Of a stretch of DNA of 64,000 bases, positions 16,956 through 25,037 are shown piece after piece. This DNA comes from Poindextera sp963706385 (GTDB lineage: Bacteria; Pseudomonadota; Alphaproteobacteria; Caulobacterales; Caulobacteraceae): positions 62,001 to 126,000 of the forward strand of contig OY970153.1 of NCBI GenBank assembly GCA_963706385.1. The letters are read 5' to 3'. The position numbers and the translations under genes were made by a program. Below the pieces are notes generated by a model. It did not search any database. It saw only the letters and a program-made list of their open reading frames with translations, and was not told the DNA's origin. Every line of letters starts with the position of its first letter. The stretch's first letter is position 1.

Positions 16956-17435
16956 ATGCGCCGCCCGATCCACACCCTTGCTCTCGCCTTCGCCTTCGCC
17001 GCTCTCTGCGCCAGCGCCCTGGCGGCCGGCGCGGCAACTCCGAGCGCCCTGACCGTGGCGCTGCGCGAAAGCCGCCGCGTCGTCCTGCGGGGCGTCGCCT
17101 CGACCATCGTGGTGGGCGACCCGAACGTGGCCGACGTGACCTTGACCGACACCCACAGCATCATCCTGATCGGCCGCGGCTATGGCACGACCCAACTGAT
17201 GGTCACCGACGCCGCCGGCCGCACCCTGCTGGACAGCCAGGTCAGCGTGGTCGCCCCCGACGCCGGCCGCGTCACCTTCTATCGCGGCCTGTCGGCCAGC
17301 GACTACGCCTGCGGCGGCGGCCGCTGCCGTCCAGCCGGGCGGGGGGAAGCAGCGGGCGGCGGCGATAGCGCCGCGTCTCCCGGCGGCGGCCAGGCCAACG
17401 CCCCGACGGTCCAGCCGGCCAGCCCGACGCCGTAG
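16956..17435 (+). CDS. Stand-alone CpaC-type pilus N-domain protein
   Basis: 159 residues from ATG 16956 (GAGGAG upstream). It has a Sec signal peptide (1 to about 25, ending ALAAGA) and then one domain (about 32-110) like the N-terminal domain of CpaC/RhcC secretins: leucine-rich ALTVALRESRRVVL, VVGDPNVADVTL and a GRGYGTTQLMV strand. Full secretins continue with the pore domain; here a Gly/Pro/Ala tail of low complexity follows and the protein ends. In the periplasm it may assist pilus or secretion assembly, but no tad/cpa genes are nearby. Confidence 0.75.
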   Translation: MRRPIHTLALAFAFAALCASALAAGAATPSALTVALRESRRVVLRGVASTIVVGDPNVADVTLTDTHSIILIGRGYGTTQLMVTDAAGRTLLDSQVSVVAPDAGRVTFYRGLSASDYACGGGRCRPAGRGEAAGGGDSAASPGGGQANAPTVQPASPTP

Positions 17436-17467
17436 GGCGGGGCGGGCTCATAAGGCCTTGAAACCAT

Positions 17468-17543
17468 TGGCGCCGGTTGCCGGAATCGAACCAGCGACCT
17501 TCTGATTACAAATCAGCTGCTCTACCAACTGAGCTAAACCGGC
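17468..17543 (-). tRNA. tRNA-Thr(TGT)
   Basis: On the minus strand a complete cloverleaf: acceptor GCCGGTT paired with AACCGGC, D-arm AGCTCAGTTGGTAGAGC, anticodon stem CTGAT/ATCAG around loop TTTGTAA (anticodon TGT), T-arm with TTCGATT. CCA is encoded. The discriminator reads G rather than the usual A or U for tRNA-Thr. Confidence 0.95.
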
Positions 17544-17688
17544 TTCGGCCTCCTGTATGCCCGGGCGGGACGCGATTGCCAATCCGATCGGTGGGCGAGG
17601 CTTGGCTGGCGGCGGCGGGCGGGCCATCATGCGCGGCGGGCCGGGCCGGCGAAGACCGGCGGGCCCTTGAACCGAGGAAACCGCCCGG

Positions 17689-19224
17689 ATGTATCTTGCC
17701 GACCACGCGCGCGCGACGCCCGACAAACCCGCGATGATCATTCCAGGCCGCGGGGCGGTGAGCTTCGCCGAGCTGGAGGCGCGCTCCAACCAGCTCGCCC
17801 GCCTGTTGCACGATCGCGGCCTGCGCCGCGGCGACCACATCGCGGTGTTCATGGAGAACAACCCGCGCTTCATGGACGCGGTCTGGGCCGCCTTCCGCTC
17901 GGGCCTGCACGTGACCGCGATCAACCGCTATCTGCCGGCGGAGGAGGCGGCCTACATCGCCAATGACTGCGCCGCCAAGGCGCTGGTCACCTCGCACCAT
18001 CAGCGCCAGGGCGCGGCCGAGCTGGCGGCGCTGGTCCCGGGTTGTGCGATCCGGCTGATGGTCGACGGGGCGACAGAGGGCTTCGAGGCCTATGAGGCGG
18101 CGCTGGCGGCCTTTCCGACGGCGCCGCTGGACCAGGAGTGGATGGGCGGCACGATGCTGTACAGCTCGGGCACCACCGGCCGGCCGAAGGGGATCATCCG
18201 CCCGTTGCCACAGGTCACCCCGGCCGAGGGCTTCGCCCTGCGCCAGGAGGTCAACCGCTACGGTTTCGCGCCCGACACGGTCTATCTGTCGCCGGCGCCG
18301 CTCTATCACGCCGCGCCCCTGGGCTATGTGCTGAGCGTGCAGTCGTTCGGCGGGACCGTGGTGATGATGGAGAAGTTCGACGCCGAGGCGGCGCTGGCGC
18401 TGATCGAGCGTTATCGCATCACCCACAGCCAGTGGGTGCCGACCATGTTCGTGCGCCTGCTGAAGCTGCCGGCCGCGGCGCGGGGCCGCTACGACCTGTC
18501 CTCGCACCGGGTCGCCGTCCACGCCGCCGCGCCGTGCCCGGTGGACGTCAAGCGCCAGATGATCGAATGGTGGGGGCCGATCCTCTACGAATACTACGCC
18601 GGCACCGAGGCCTCGGGCTCGACCGCGATCGACAGCGCCGACTGGCTGGCGCATCCCGGCTCGGTCGGCCGCGCGGCGCTCGGGGTGCTGCACGTCTGCG
18701 ACGACGAGGGCGCCGAGCTGCCGCCGGGCGAGGCCGGCCTGATCTATTTCGAGCGCGACGCGCCGACCTTCGAATATCACAACGACCCGGAGAAGACCGC
18801 CGCCTCGCGCCACCCGCTGCACCCGGGCTGGAACGCGTTGGGCGACGTGGGCTACCTCGATCCGGACGGCTATCTGTACCTGACCGACCGCAAGGCGTTC
18901 ATGATCATCTCCGGCGGGATCAACATCTATCCGCAGGCGATCGAGGACGCGCTGGTGCTGCACCCCAAGGTCGCCGACGTGGCGGTGTTCGGGACGCCCG
19001 ATCCGGAGATGGGCGAGGCGGTCAAGGCGGTGATCGAGCCGGCGGAGGGGATCGCGCCCACCGACGAGCTGGCCGCCGAACTGATGGCCTTCGCCAGGAG
19101 CCGGCTGGCCCACTACATGGCGCCGCGCTCGATCGACTTCATCGAGGAGATGCCGCGCCTGCCCACCGGCAAGCTCTACAAGCGCATCCTGCGCGATCGC
19201 TACTGGCAGGGCCGCAGCATCTAG
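17689..19224 (+). CDS. AMP-dependent acyl-CoA synthetase
   Basis: 511 residues of the AMP-binding (ANL) family. The ATP/AMP loop YSSGTTGRPKG lies near residue 160, the motif GDVGYLDPDGYLYLTDRK near 385-402, and the C-terminal catalytic lysine in PTGKLYKR. It activates a carboxylic acid, probably a fatty or aromatic acid, to its CoA thioester via an acyl-adenylate. The start has GAGGAAACC upstream. It stands alone; no beta-oxidation genes flank it, so the substrate cannot be narrowed down. Confidence 0.92.
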   Translation: MYLADHARATPDKPAMIIPGRGAVSFAELEARSNQLARLLHDRGLRRGDHIAVFMENNPRFMDAVWAAFRSGLHVTAINRYLPAEEAAYIANDCAAKALVTSHHQRQGAAELAALVPGCAIRLMVDGATEGFEAYEAALAAFPTAPLDQEWMGGTMLYSSGTTGRPKGIIRPLPQVTPAEGFALRQEVNRYGFAPDTVYLSPAPLYHAAPLGYVLSVQSFGGTVVMMEKFDAEAALALIERYRITHSQWVPTMFVRLLKLPAAARGRYDLSSHRVAVHAAAPCPVDVKRQMIEWWGPILYEYYAGTEASGSTAIDSADWLAHPGSVGRAALGVLHVCDDEGAELPPGEAGLIYFERDAPTFEYHNDPEKTAASRHPLHPGWNALGDVGYLDPDGYLYLTDRKAFMIISGGINIYPQAIEDALVLHPKVADVAVFGTPDPEMGEAVKAVIEPAEGIAPTDELAAELMAFARSRLAHYMAPRSIDFIEEMPRLPTGKLYKRILRDRYWQGRSI

Positions 19225-19355
19225 TGGTGAGAATCTGACGCTTGACGCCCACGCTTTTGGTCTGCTGTGGGTGGACCATCGTCGAAGGGCTTTGGTCCGA
19301 ATCGGGTGGCGAGGAGACATTGGCGCGGGCGCTGACCGCGAGGCGGAATGGCGCG

Positions 19356-19556
19356 ATGCCCATCCTCCCGAGAATCTACTTCAGCACGAACGACCCCATC
19401 GGCGACAACCGCTTCGGACTCGATTTTCCAACCGCGCTGCGGGACATCGCCGCCATGGGAGGTGATCCGAACCGGCAGGAACTGGCGCTCATGGATCACG
19501 CCGATCAAAAGGAACAGGGTTATGATGCCGAAAGAAGAGGAGCAACATCGCCGTGA
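19356..19556 (+). CDS. Possible small unknown protein
   Basis: 66 codons from ATG 19356; the frame stays open upstream to an ATG at 19242. It contains a compact stretch (PRIYFSTND, then FGLDFPTALRDIAAMG) that looks protein-like, but the C-terminal end (about 50-66) does not. It overlaps the next gene by 35 bases in a different frame. It may be a small gene whose 3' end has been replaced. I do not recognise it. Confidence 0.35.
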   Translation: MPILPRIYFSTNDPIGDNRFGLDFPTALRDIAAMGGDPNRQELALMDHADQKEQGYDAERRGATSP

Positions 19557-19839
19557 GATAATCGAGCGCCTTGAGCGCCGCGATCAGGAGCTCGAAGGGC
19601 AGGCACGCGAGGCGGAAGCCGAAGCCACGCGGGCTCGCCAAGAGCGCGCGGCGCTGAAGAGCGCGCTGGGGAGAGCGAATCTCCCCTTTCCGCCCGGCGA
19701 CGTTTGTCCTGAGTGTTGGGTCATGCATGGCGAGGAACGGCCTTTGCATTCAGTCCCGCACCCCCACAACCCGAGGCATTTTGATCGATGGCGGTGTCAT
19801 GTTTGCGGACACGTCGAAGACAGGAAGACCGGCCTATGA
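19522..19839 (+). CDS. Coiled-coil zinc-ribbon small protein
   Basis: 105 residues. Residues 1-55 are a highly charged helix (Glu/Arg/Gln-rich), predicted coiled coil. Residues 63-105 hold two Cys-x-x-Cys pairs (CPEC and CHVC) with several histidines, typical of a zinc ribbon. AAAGGAACAGGG precedes the ATG. Function unknown, but the domain order suggests a nucleic-acid- or protein-binding accessory protein. No sure partner gene. Confidence 0.6.
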   Translation: MMPKEEEQHRREIIERLERRDQELEGQAREAEAEATRARQERAALKSALGRANLPFPPGDVCPECWVMHGEERPLHSVPHPHNPRHFDRWRCHVCGHVEDRKTGL

Positions 19840-20120
19840 CCCGTGCCCGCCGTCGCCAGTGGCGGCTGGCAAGCTGTCCAGCCGCCACTTCGAGGTCCGG
19901 GGGTAAATTGACTGCCCCGGTGGTCCAATTGCCAGGGCCTTCAACCGCCTGTCGTCCGGTGAGATTGGAGGCCGCCCGCTGGTGATCATGCATTGATAAC
20001 GGTTATCAGATCGTGAGCGTCGAACGTCCCAACCGCATTAGGTCGATCCACGACGTCGCGGAATGACCGCTCGGGGTGGCGTGCGGATATTAAGGTCAGG
20101 TCTGAACGCGGACGGAGCCT

Positions 20121-20879
20121 TTAGAAGGGGATCGGTATGTCCATGAGCTTGCTGAATAAAGCGCGTTCCAGCTCTTCGAGCCCCTCGCCATTATTGAGAT
20201 AGTGCACATAGCGGTGATGCTGCACGTCAAACGGGATATCGTCCCTTGATTGGGTGATCGGTAGGACGATCTTCCCGAGCGTGTGAGCAATGCCAGCCTC
20301 GTAGAACACGTTCGGGTTACGGCCGCTGAAATCGCACACCACCACCTGCGCCCGGAAGATAAGTGAGAACACGTCCTGAATAATAGTTTGGTGTTCCCAG
20401 ATATCTTTGACCCTGACGGCCCTGCCGGCGCTACGCTTTGCCGCCGACGCAATGGCCGCAAACACCGGCTCGAACTGCGGTTGGAACGGCATCATCACCG
20501 CCACAAGTGAGGCGTCCACGCCCTCGTCGGGAACTTCGAAAACGCTAGGCGTGAACACGATTGGGCGGCCCTTGGATGGGGCTGTGGATATGTTCTCTCC
20601 GACTTCGCCGCGCTTCTCCACGACCATCTCTTCAATGGTCGAGAGGTTTTCACGATCGTTTTCAATGATCTCCCAGAGCACTTCCGCCGCCGCTTCAGGC
20701 ACGTCGGGATCGCTAAACGATATGGCTCGCAAAAGCCGCCGGTGATTTCGGACAATATCCAGACACCCCGTCGCAATGCCAACCCGTCGCCAGTCGCCAC
20801 CGTCGAAATCCTCGACGGCTTTAGACAGTGCGGCCAATCGGCGACGGTCCTCTTTGTCCAGAATTGGCAAGGGAAACAC
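20121..20879 (-). CDS. Nucleoside-deoxyribosyltransferase/TIR-like domain protein
   Basis: 252 residues from GTG 20879, with GAGG eight bases upstream. Residues 1-90 are helical. Residues 120-230 form a Rossmann-like domain of the nucleoside 2-deoxyribosyltransferase/TIR-like superfamily: VAVMMPF (126-132), a strand ending in D183, then SGRNPNVFYEAGIAH (185-199) with E194 in the place of the catalytic Glu, and LGKIVLPITQ (201-210). Related domains cleave N-glycosidic bonds in nucleotides and some serve as NAD-depleting effectors in anti-phage defence. That is inference here: no sensor or partner gene flanks it. G+C is lower than in the neighbours, suggesting transfer. Confidence 0.7.
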   Translation of the reverse strand: MFPLPILDKEDRRRLAALSKAVEDFDGGDWRRVGIATGCLDIVRNHRRLLRAISFSDPDVPEAAAEVLWEIIENDRENLSTIEEMVVEKRGEVGENISTAPSKGRPIVFTPSVFEVPDEGVDASLVAVMMPFQPQFEPVFAAIASAAKRSAGRAVRVKDIWEHQTIIQDVFSLIFRAQVVVCDFSGRNPNVFYEAGIAHTLGKIVLPITQSRDDIPFDVQHHRYVHYLNNGEGLEELERALFSKLMDIPIPF

Positions 20880-21346
20880 CTAGCCTCGACGAACACAGGT
20901 CCGCGAAACTATCCGTACTTCGCTTTGGCTTCCATCCCATGCGCGGCCCGCGTAGGCCAATTGCAATTGATAATCGTAGAGTCGTGCCGAAAGCAGACCT
21001 CCCTCGCGTCCGCCATGGGTCGAGGCTGTGTAAAAACTTGAACCGGCGGAATTTCAGAGCAACAATTTGCCTGTTGTGTTCCTCACGGAGCCTGGGCCGC
21101 ATTTGCGTCCCGCCACCAGCGACATCCTTAGATGAATCTTTCGCGGCCGTTTCGGGAATTTGAGTTTTTACACGCCCTCGGTCGAGTGCTGCCTTTGGTT
21201 TCGGGCCGCGACAGCGGACAGAAGCCAATGGCTGCGCAAGGTGGTTTTCAGGCGTGTCCCGAACGAGCTCCGGACCGCGTCAATCCAGAGGACCACCGTT
21301 GGCGATCATCGCTTCAACAGGGCCGGTCACGGTTTACCGGGGCGGA
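20880..21346. other. Non-coding stretch with insertion-element debris
   Basis: 467 bases between the NDT/TIR-like gene and the next lipoprotein gene. Apart from the inverted-repeat pair listed separately I see no gene: open frames here have no ribosome site and no protein-like composition. Confidence 0.5.
21028..21173. repeat. MITE-like inverted-repeat element or IS remnant
   Basis: Perfect 11-base inverted arms, GTGTAAAAACT at 21028-21038 and AGTTTTTACAC at 21163-21173, with partial matching (GAGG-type) just outside. About 124 bases lie between. The size and the TGTGTAAAAACT-type ends resemble non-autonomous insertion elements or the cut-down ends of an IS5/IS1182-like element. No transposase is present. 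Confidence 0.45.
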
Positions 21347-21853
21347 TCACCGGGCGCCGCCATCGTCCTTCGCCGGGGCGTGTTTTGCCGGATTGTAAAT
21401 CTCCAGTTGCCCATTGAAGGCGTCCGTGAAGGCGGCGCCGATGATGCTATCGGGATCGAAAGCCAGACGTTCGACGTGGAAGACGCCGGCGCGGACGGTG
21501 ATCACCTGGCATGGATTGGCGCACGTCGCCGTTTCACCGTCGACCTGCAGCTTAAAGACACCATCGTGTTCGCCCAGGTATCGATACATCTGCACGGCGG
21601 GGGTCGACTGCCCAGCCTTCTTCTGGTCCTCCGAGAGTTCTCCCTGATAGGCGTACTCTTGGCCGTCTCGATATTGCCAATTGTGCGTCGTCGATGCCGG
21701 CGGGGACTTTGCATCGGCAATCGGGCTTGATGGGGCGGAAGATGCGCTTCGCTGGTGCGGCGCCTCTCTGGGCGTACACCCAGCAATGCCCAAGGCCAAG
21801 AAACAGCCAACGCCAACGATGGGCGAGACCCAAAACAGCCGTATGAGACTCAT
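21347..21853 (-). CDS. Unknown lipoprotein
   Basis: 168 residues from ATG 21853; the frame is open further upstream but only this start gives a proper lipoprotein signal (MSLIRLFW, hydrophobic core, lipobox LGIAGC). A Ser/Ala/Pro linker leads to a domain with a disulfide-like pair in TATCANPCQVI and several Tyr/Gly strands (YRYLGEHDGVFKL). Probably membrane-anchored in the periplasm. I do not recognise the family. Confidence 0.65.
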   Translation of the reverse strand: MSLIRLFWVSPIVGVGCFLALGIAGCTPREAPHQRSASSAPSSPIADAKSPPASTTHNWQYRDGQEYAYQGELSEDQKKAGQSTPAVQMYRYLGEHDGVFKLQVDGETATCANPCQVITVRAGVFHVERLAFDPDSIIGAAFTDAFNGQLEIYNPAKHAPAKDDGGAR

Positions 21854-22226
21854 GCGCTCTCGGACCGCGCCAAATATGGGAAGGAAAACGCCCACAACCC
21901 TAGACGAAAGGGTCATGAGGCCATGACCCAATCAGAATCCCGCCCCCTTGGGGAATCAGCCTCAGGCGCCGCCGCCTGCTCGGCCTCGATCTTGGCCAAG
22001 CGTCGCCCCCAATCCGCGTGAGTTGGATAGACCATATATGGACCTGATGTCGCCGAGAAGCGGACCCAGCGAAGGTCTCAGATGGGTCGAAACCTGTCTT
22101 AAGCGAGTCTCGGTGACGGCTCCAACCTGGACGCGCCGCCGTACATGCGGCGAGGTGTCGATGGGGCGCCACGAGCGTTGGATTTTGACCACTAGGGCAC
22201 TTCCCGCCCACGTTGGTTCACCCCCA
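21854..22226. other. Mostly non-coding gap
   Basis: About 370 bases between the lipoprotein gene and the large palindrome at 22227. The only coding-like stretch is the 40-codon minus-strand frame at 21913-22035. Nothing else is supported. Confidence 0.45.
21913..22035 (-). CDS. Possible 40-residue ORF or gene remnant
   Basis: A short frame from ATG 22035 (MVYPTHADWGRRLAKIEAEQ...) to TGA 21913. The frame is open a further 15 codons upstream without a start, and the sequence has a protein-like charged helix (GRRLAKIEAEQAAA). It could be the 3' end of a lost gene or a real microprotein. Weak evidence. Confidence 0.25.
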   Translation of the reverse strand: MVYPTHADWGRRLAKIEAEQAAAPEADSPRGRDSDWVMAS

Positions 22227-22328
22227 TTCCGCTCATCCCCGCGAAAGCGGGGACCCAGGTTTTTTATGCAATCTCCTGAATAGAAAACAAAAACGCCTGG
22301 GTCCCCGCTTTCGCGGGGATGAGCGGAA
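22227..22328. repeat. Large perfect palindromic repeat
   Basis: Perfect 33-base inverted arms at 22227-22259 and 22296-22328 around a 36-base AT-rich spacer. Arm core is CCGCGAAAGCGGGGACCC. It belongs to the same general family as the elements at 43535 and 52403, which share the CCGCTC...CCCGG...CCCAG arm layout. It should form a very stable hairpin in either transcript. Confidence 0.85.
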
Positions 22329-22469
22329 AAACAATTGATTCATCACAGCCGGGCAGTGCTCTAGCGTTCCCGGCGCCGGATTCGACCACCCAGGACGCAA
22401 AGCAGGCCAAGCACGAGCGTCCGGTCGCAACGCCCTGACCGAGCAACCTCCTCGAAGCTCCTCGAAGCT

Positions 22470-22500
22470 CTTCGTGACCTTCGTGTTCCTCGTGGTTGAA
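22470..22500. repeat. Half copy of the ACGAAGG-type dispersed repeat
   Basis: CTTCGTGACCTTCGTG followed by TTCCTCGTGGTTGAA matches, with one or two changes, the right arm of the full inverted-repeat element at 30029-30116. Only one arm is present here, just upstream of metG. Confidence 0.6.
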
Positions 22501-22576
22501 TTGTCGGCGCCGGCGCTTTGGCTTTATCCGCCGGGCGCCTTATATGCGCGCCTCGCCCCTGGTTCGAAGCCGCCTC

Positions 22577-24283
22577 ATGACCCGTATCCTCATCACTTCG
22601 GCCCTGCCGTACATCAACGGGATCAAGCACCTGGGCAACCTCGCGGGCTCGATGCTGCCGGCCGACGTCTATGCGCGGTTCCAGCGTGCGCGAGGGGTCG
22701 AGACGCTCTACATCTGCGCCACCGACGAGCACGGCACGCCGGCCGAGCTGGCCGCCGCCGAGGCCGGCCAGGACGTCGCCGCCTATTGCGACGAACAGCA
22801 CCGGCTGCAGGCCGACATCGGCCGCGCCTTCGGCCTGTCGTGGGACTGGTTCGGCCGCTCGTCCTCGCCGCAGAACCGTAGCCTCACCCAGCATTTCGCC
22901 GACGTGCTAGAGGACAACGGCCTGATCGAGGAGCGCACCGACAAGATGGTCTATTCGCTCACCGACAAGCGTTTCCTGCCCGACCGCTACGTCGAGGGGA
23001 CCTGCCCGATCTGCGGCTATGAGAAGGCGCGGGGCGATCAGTGCGACAATTGCGGATCGCTGCTCGATCCGGTCGACCTGAAGCACCCCTATTCGGTGAT
23101 CTCCGGCTCGCGCGAGATCGAGATCCGCGAGACCCGCCACCTCTATCTGCTGCAGACCAAGCTGGCGGGCCGCATCCGCCAATGGGTCGACGGCAAGGCC
23201 GACTGGCCGCTGCTGCCGCGCTCGATCGCCTACAAGCACCTTGACGAGGGGCTGATCGACCGGGGCGTCACCCGCGACCTGGCCTGGGGGATTCCGGTGA
23301 CGCGCCATGGCGCGCCGCGCCCCGGGTTCGAGCACAAGGTGTTCTATGTCTGGTTCGACGCCCCCATCGAGTACATCGGCGCGACCGAGGAATGGGCCGA
23401 CGCGACCGGGGCGGACTGGCGGGCCTGGTGGCGCACCGACGCCGGCGCGGACGACGTGCGCTACGTCGAGTTCATGGGCAAGGACAACGTCGCCTTCCAT
23501 ACGGTCAGCTTTCCGGCCACCATCCTCGGCTCGGGCGAGCCGTGGAAGCTGGTCGATACGCTCAAGGCGTTCAACTGGCTGAACTGGTACGGCGGCAAGT
23601 TCTCCACCTCGCGGAAGCACGGGGTGTTCATGGACACCGCCCTGGAGCTGCTGCCCGCCGACGTCTGGCGCTGGTATCTGACCGCCAACGCGCCGGAAAA
23701 CGCCGACACCGCCTTCACCTGGGAGCAGTTCGCCTCGGCGACCAATCGCGACCTGGCCGACGTTCTGGGCAATTTCGTCAACCGCATCCTGAAGTTCTGC
23801 GAGACGCGGTTCGATGGGGTGGTCCCCGAGGGCGGCGATCCCGGCCCGCTGGAGATCAAGCTCCACGCCGACGTCTCGGCCAAGCTGGCCGAGCTGACCG
23901 AGCAGTTCGAGGCGATCGAGGCGCGCAAGTCGGCCCAGGCGCTGCGCGCGCTGTGGGTGCTGGGCAACGAGTACCTGACCGAGGCCGCGCCCTGGACCCA
24001 GATCAAGACCGACCGCGAGCGGGCGGCGGTGGTGGTGCGCACGGCGCTGAACCTGGTGGCCCTGTACGCCCGGGTCTCGGCCCCGATCATCCCCTTCGCC
24101 GCCGAGACCATCGCGGGGGCGGTCGGCGAGGCTTGGCCCCAGGCCTGGCCGTCGACGGACACGGCCGCCGAGCTGTCGCGGCTGGAGCCCGGCCGGCCGG
24201 TGCGCGCGCCGGACGTGCTGTTCCGCAAGATCGACGACGAGCAGATCGCCGCGTGGACGGCGCGGTTCGGCGGGGCCGAGTAG
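22577..24283 (+). CDS. metG: Methionyl-tRNA synthetase
   Basis: 568 residues from ATG 22577 (the frame opens upstream, but this start gives MTRILITSALPY). Class I synthetase that charges tRNA-Met and initiator tRNA. The HIGH-type motif is H18-L-G-N, the KMSKS-type motif is KFSTS in GGKFSTSRKHG, and the zinc-binding knuckle is CPICGYE plus CDNCGS. An anticodon-binding helical domain follows (about 410-560). There is no C-terminal EMAP-like dimerisation domain, as in short MetRS forms. Convergent with the terC-like gene, two bases apart. Confidence 0.96.
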   Translation: MTRILITSALPYINGIKHLGNLAGSMLPADVYARFQRARGVETLYICATDEHGTPAELAAAEAGQDVAAYCDEQHRLQADIGRAFGLSWDWFGRSSSPQNRSLTQHFADVLEDNGLIEERTDKMVYSLTDKRFLPDRYVEGTCPICGYEKARGDQCDNCGSLLDPVDLKHPYSVISGSREIEIRETRHLYLLQTKLAGRIRQWVDGKADWPLLPRSIAYKHLDEGLIDRGVTRDLAWGIPVTRHGAPRPGFEHKVFYVWFDAPIEYIGATEEWADATGADWRAWWRTDAGADDVRYVEFMGKDNVAFHTVSFPATILGSGEPWKLVDTLKAFNWLNWYGGKFSTSRKHGVFMDTALELLPADVWRWYLTANAPENADTAFTWEQFASATNRDLADVLGNFVNRILKFCETRFDGVVPEGGDPGPLEIKLHADVSAKLAELTEQFEAIEARKSAQALRALWVLGNEYLTEAAPWTQIKTDRERAAVVVRTALNLVALYARVSAPIIPFAAETIAGAVGEAWPQAWPSTDTAAELSRLEPGRPVRAPDVLFRKIDDEQIAAWTARFGGAE

Positions 24284-24285
24284 GC

Positions 24286-24993
24286 CTATCTGGCGAGCTT
24301 ATGCCTGGCGATCTCGTCCGGCTGGATGTCCAGCCAGGCGGGCGCCCAGGCGTTGTGCGCGCCGACCTGGCGCATGTCGATCACCGCGCCGCGATAGCCG
24401 TCCCAGATCATGTGCAGGGCGACGTAGAGCACGATGGCGACGCCGACGTAGGCGATCCACGGATAGCGATTCAGCACTCGCGACAGGCCCTCGGCCGCCA
24501 CGCCCATCAGGCCGATCGAGAGCAAGAGGCCGAACACCATGATCGCCGGGTGGGCGTGCGCCGCCCCGGCCACGGCCAGCACATTGTCCAGCGACATGGA
24601 GAGGTCGGCGATCAGGATTTGCAGGAAGGCCTGGCCGAAGCTCTTGGCCGGGCGCGGGGCCTCAGTGCGCGCGGCGCGCATCTGGGCGCGCAGCTCGCGC
24701 CACATCTTCCAGCACACCCACAGCAGCAGAAGCCCGCCCGCGAGCAGCAGGCCGATGAGGTTGAGGAGCTGGATTGCGAACAGGGCCAGCGCCACCCGCA
24801 TCGCCACCGCCGCGGCCAGGCCCAGCATGATCACCCGCCGGCGCCGCGCCTCGTCCAGGCCGGACGCGGCCACGCCCACCGCGACGGTGTTGTCGCCCGC
24901 GAGCACCAGGTCGATCAGCACGACCTGGAGGAACGCCACGATCGGCCCCGTCCAGGCCGCACCGCCCAGCAGGGCGGAAAGCGTCTGCGGCAT
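24286..24993 (-). CDS. TerC-family integral membrane protein (YjbE-like)
   Basis: 235 residues with about seven membrane helices. The TerC signatures with conserved membrane acids are present: LIDLVLAGDNTVAVG (near 26-40) and LIADLSMSLDNVLAVAG (near 127-143). Family members are linked to metal homeostasis, notably manganese export and metallation of secreted proteins. No manganese riboswitch-like structure is evident upstream. Confidence 0.88.
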   Translation of the reverse strand: MPQTLSALLGGAAWTGPIVAFLQVVLIDLVLAGDNTVAVGVAASGLDEARRRRVIMLGLAAAVAMRVALALFAIQLLNLIGLLLAGGLLLLWVCWKMWRELRAQMRAARTEAPRPAKSFGQAFLQILIADLSMSLDNVLAVAGAAHAHPAIMVFGLLLSIGLMGVAAEGLSRVLNRYPWIAYVGVAIVLYVALHMIWDGYRGAVIDMRQVGAHNAWAPAWLDIQPDEIARHKLAR

Positions 24994-25037
24994 GGGCCTT
25001 GAAATGCGTCAGAGCGGCCGGCTTGGCAAGCCGGGGT

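Noticed and set aside
17468..22500. Integrative island at tRNA-Thr
   Set aside because: No integrase, no duplicated tRNA 3' end further along, and a normal housekeeping-type acyl-CoA synthetase gene lies between the tRNA and the accessory genes.
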